Positions 63,791 to 64,000 of a stretch of DNA of 64,000 nt are shown piece after piece (the first letter of the stretch is position 1; each line of letters opens with the position of its first letter). Position numbers and translations under genes: made by a program. The stretch is from Microbulbifer elongatus. Its GTDB lineage: Bacteria > Pseudomonadota > Gammaproteobacteria > Pseudomonadales > Cellvibrionaceae. The DNA is taken from positions 1,240,001 to 1,304,000 of the forward strand of contig NZ_JAIVKJ010000001.1 of assembly GCF_020524885.1 (NCBI RefSeq), read 5' to 3'. Below the pieces are notes generated by a model. The model was given only the letters and a program-made list of their open reading frames with translations, was not told the DNA's origin and made no database searches.

Positions 63791-64000
63791 TCAGTTTGCG
63801 GGCTCCGGCTGGTGACTGCCTAGTAGTAATCCGCGCTTGACCAGCGCGTCGATCTGTTCCTCGCTCAGTCCCAATGAGCGCGCTACTTCCACGCTGTGTT
63901 CACCAGCGGTGGGAAGGTCACGTCGCAACCCCAGGCGCTGGCCACCGAACTCGATCGGCAGCGCTGGCAGACGCGTTTGGGTGCCATTTTCCAGGGTAAC
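63791..64000 (-). CDS. Class III CoA-transferase (CaiB/BaiF-type), C-terminal end
   Basis: Only the last 69 residues are inside the window. The stretch LPALPIEFGGQRLGLRRDLPTAGEHSVEVARSLGLSEEQIDAL is the classic C-terminus of formyl-CoA/CaiB-type transferases, including the G-E-H-x-x-E motif. The gene continues past position 64000. With the CoA ligase and crotonase nearby it is likely to shuttle CoA onto a pathway acid. Confidence 0.8.
   Translation of the reverse strand, partial: VTLENGTQTRLPALPIEFGGQRLGLRRDLPTAGEHSVEVARSLGLSEEQIDALVKRGLLLGSHQPEPAN

Noticed and set aside
1-64000. Mobile elements, CRISPR arrays, tRNA or rRNA genes
   Set aside because: No integrase or transposase frame, no regularly spaced repeats and no tRNA-like fold were seen. 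The short operators are the only repeated motifs I noticed.

Overview
The window reads as chromosomal DNA of an aerobic, probably marine gammaproteobacterium. Support: a GabD close to the enterobacterial enzyme, an mmsA/acyl-CoA dehydrogenase/mmsB set with a divergent AraC regulator, a TonB-dependent receptor, and Shine-Dalgarno sequences of the GAGG/AGGA type. The exact taxon is inference (a Cellvibrionales-like lineage would fit). I found no rRNA, tRNA, CRISPR array, integrase, transposase or insertion sequence. The window is almost wholly catabolic.

Region A (about 0.2-42.4 kb) is a large catabolic island. It opens with a minus-strand operon (ABM-domain protein, molybdopterin oxidoreductase, gabD) divergent from an NADP-dependent oxidoreductase. 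A 12-gene plus-strand operon (5.9-19.3 kb) follows: carotenoid-cleavage-type oxygenase, a complete 2-oxoacid dehydrogenase complex (E1a, E1b, E2, E3), a DUF35/thiolase-like pair, a Rieske oxygenase, two SDRs, an acyl-CoA ligase and an FDOR-type flavin/F420 protein. Next come a P450, a second FDOR, another SDR, a SnoaL-like protein, a second carotenoid oxygenase, a GFA protein, a TonB receptor and a large secreted di-haem cytochrome. A compact five-gene set for coenzyme F420 (npdG, cofE, cofD, cofC, fused cofGH) sits at 31.1-36.9 kb. An alcohol dehydrogenase, SDR, ThuA-like protein, acyl-CoA dehydrogenase and second Rieske oxygenase complete the island. A repeated 20-bp operator, AACAGT-N5-yTGAyTGTT, lies in at least five intergenic regions and ties the units into one probable regulon. 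Its regulator is not in the window.

Region B (42.4-47.1 kb) is a valine/3-hydroxyisobutyrate module: mmsB, acyl-CoA dehydrogenase and mmsA, divergent from an AraC regulator.

Region C (47.2-64 kb) is a second and stranger catabolic locus. It holds a chlorophyllase-like alpha/beta hydrolase, a secreted protein of unknown function, a homologue of plant red chlorophyll catabolite reductase (RCCR), an atypical SDR, an unknown protein and a two-domain VOC protein. Facing them is a tightly overlapping operon: LeuC-like, LeuD-like, two MmgE/PrpD proteins, a phenylacetate-CoA-ligase-type enzyme, an amidase and an enoyl-CoA hydratase. A methyltransferase, a Crp/Fnr regulator and the end of a class III CoA-transferase follow. 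FNR-type palindromes (TTGAC-N4-GTCAA) lie 55-66 bases ahead of three transcription units, and the local Crp/Fnr protein carries the E-x-x-S-R recognition signature. My working hypothesis, clearly inference, is that region C degrades chlorophyll- or bilin-type tetrapyrroles: ester cleavage, bilin reduction, then amidase, aconitase-family and CoA-dependent breakdown of alkylmaleimide fragments.
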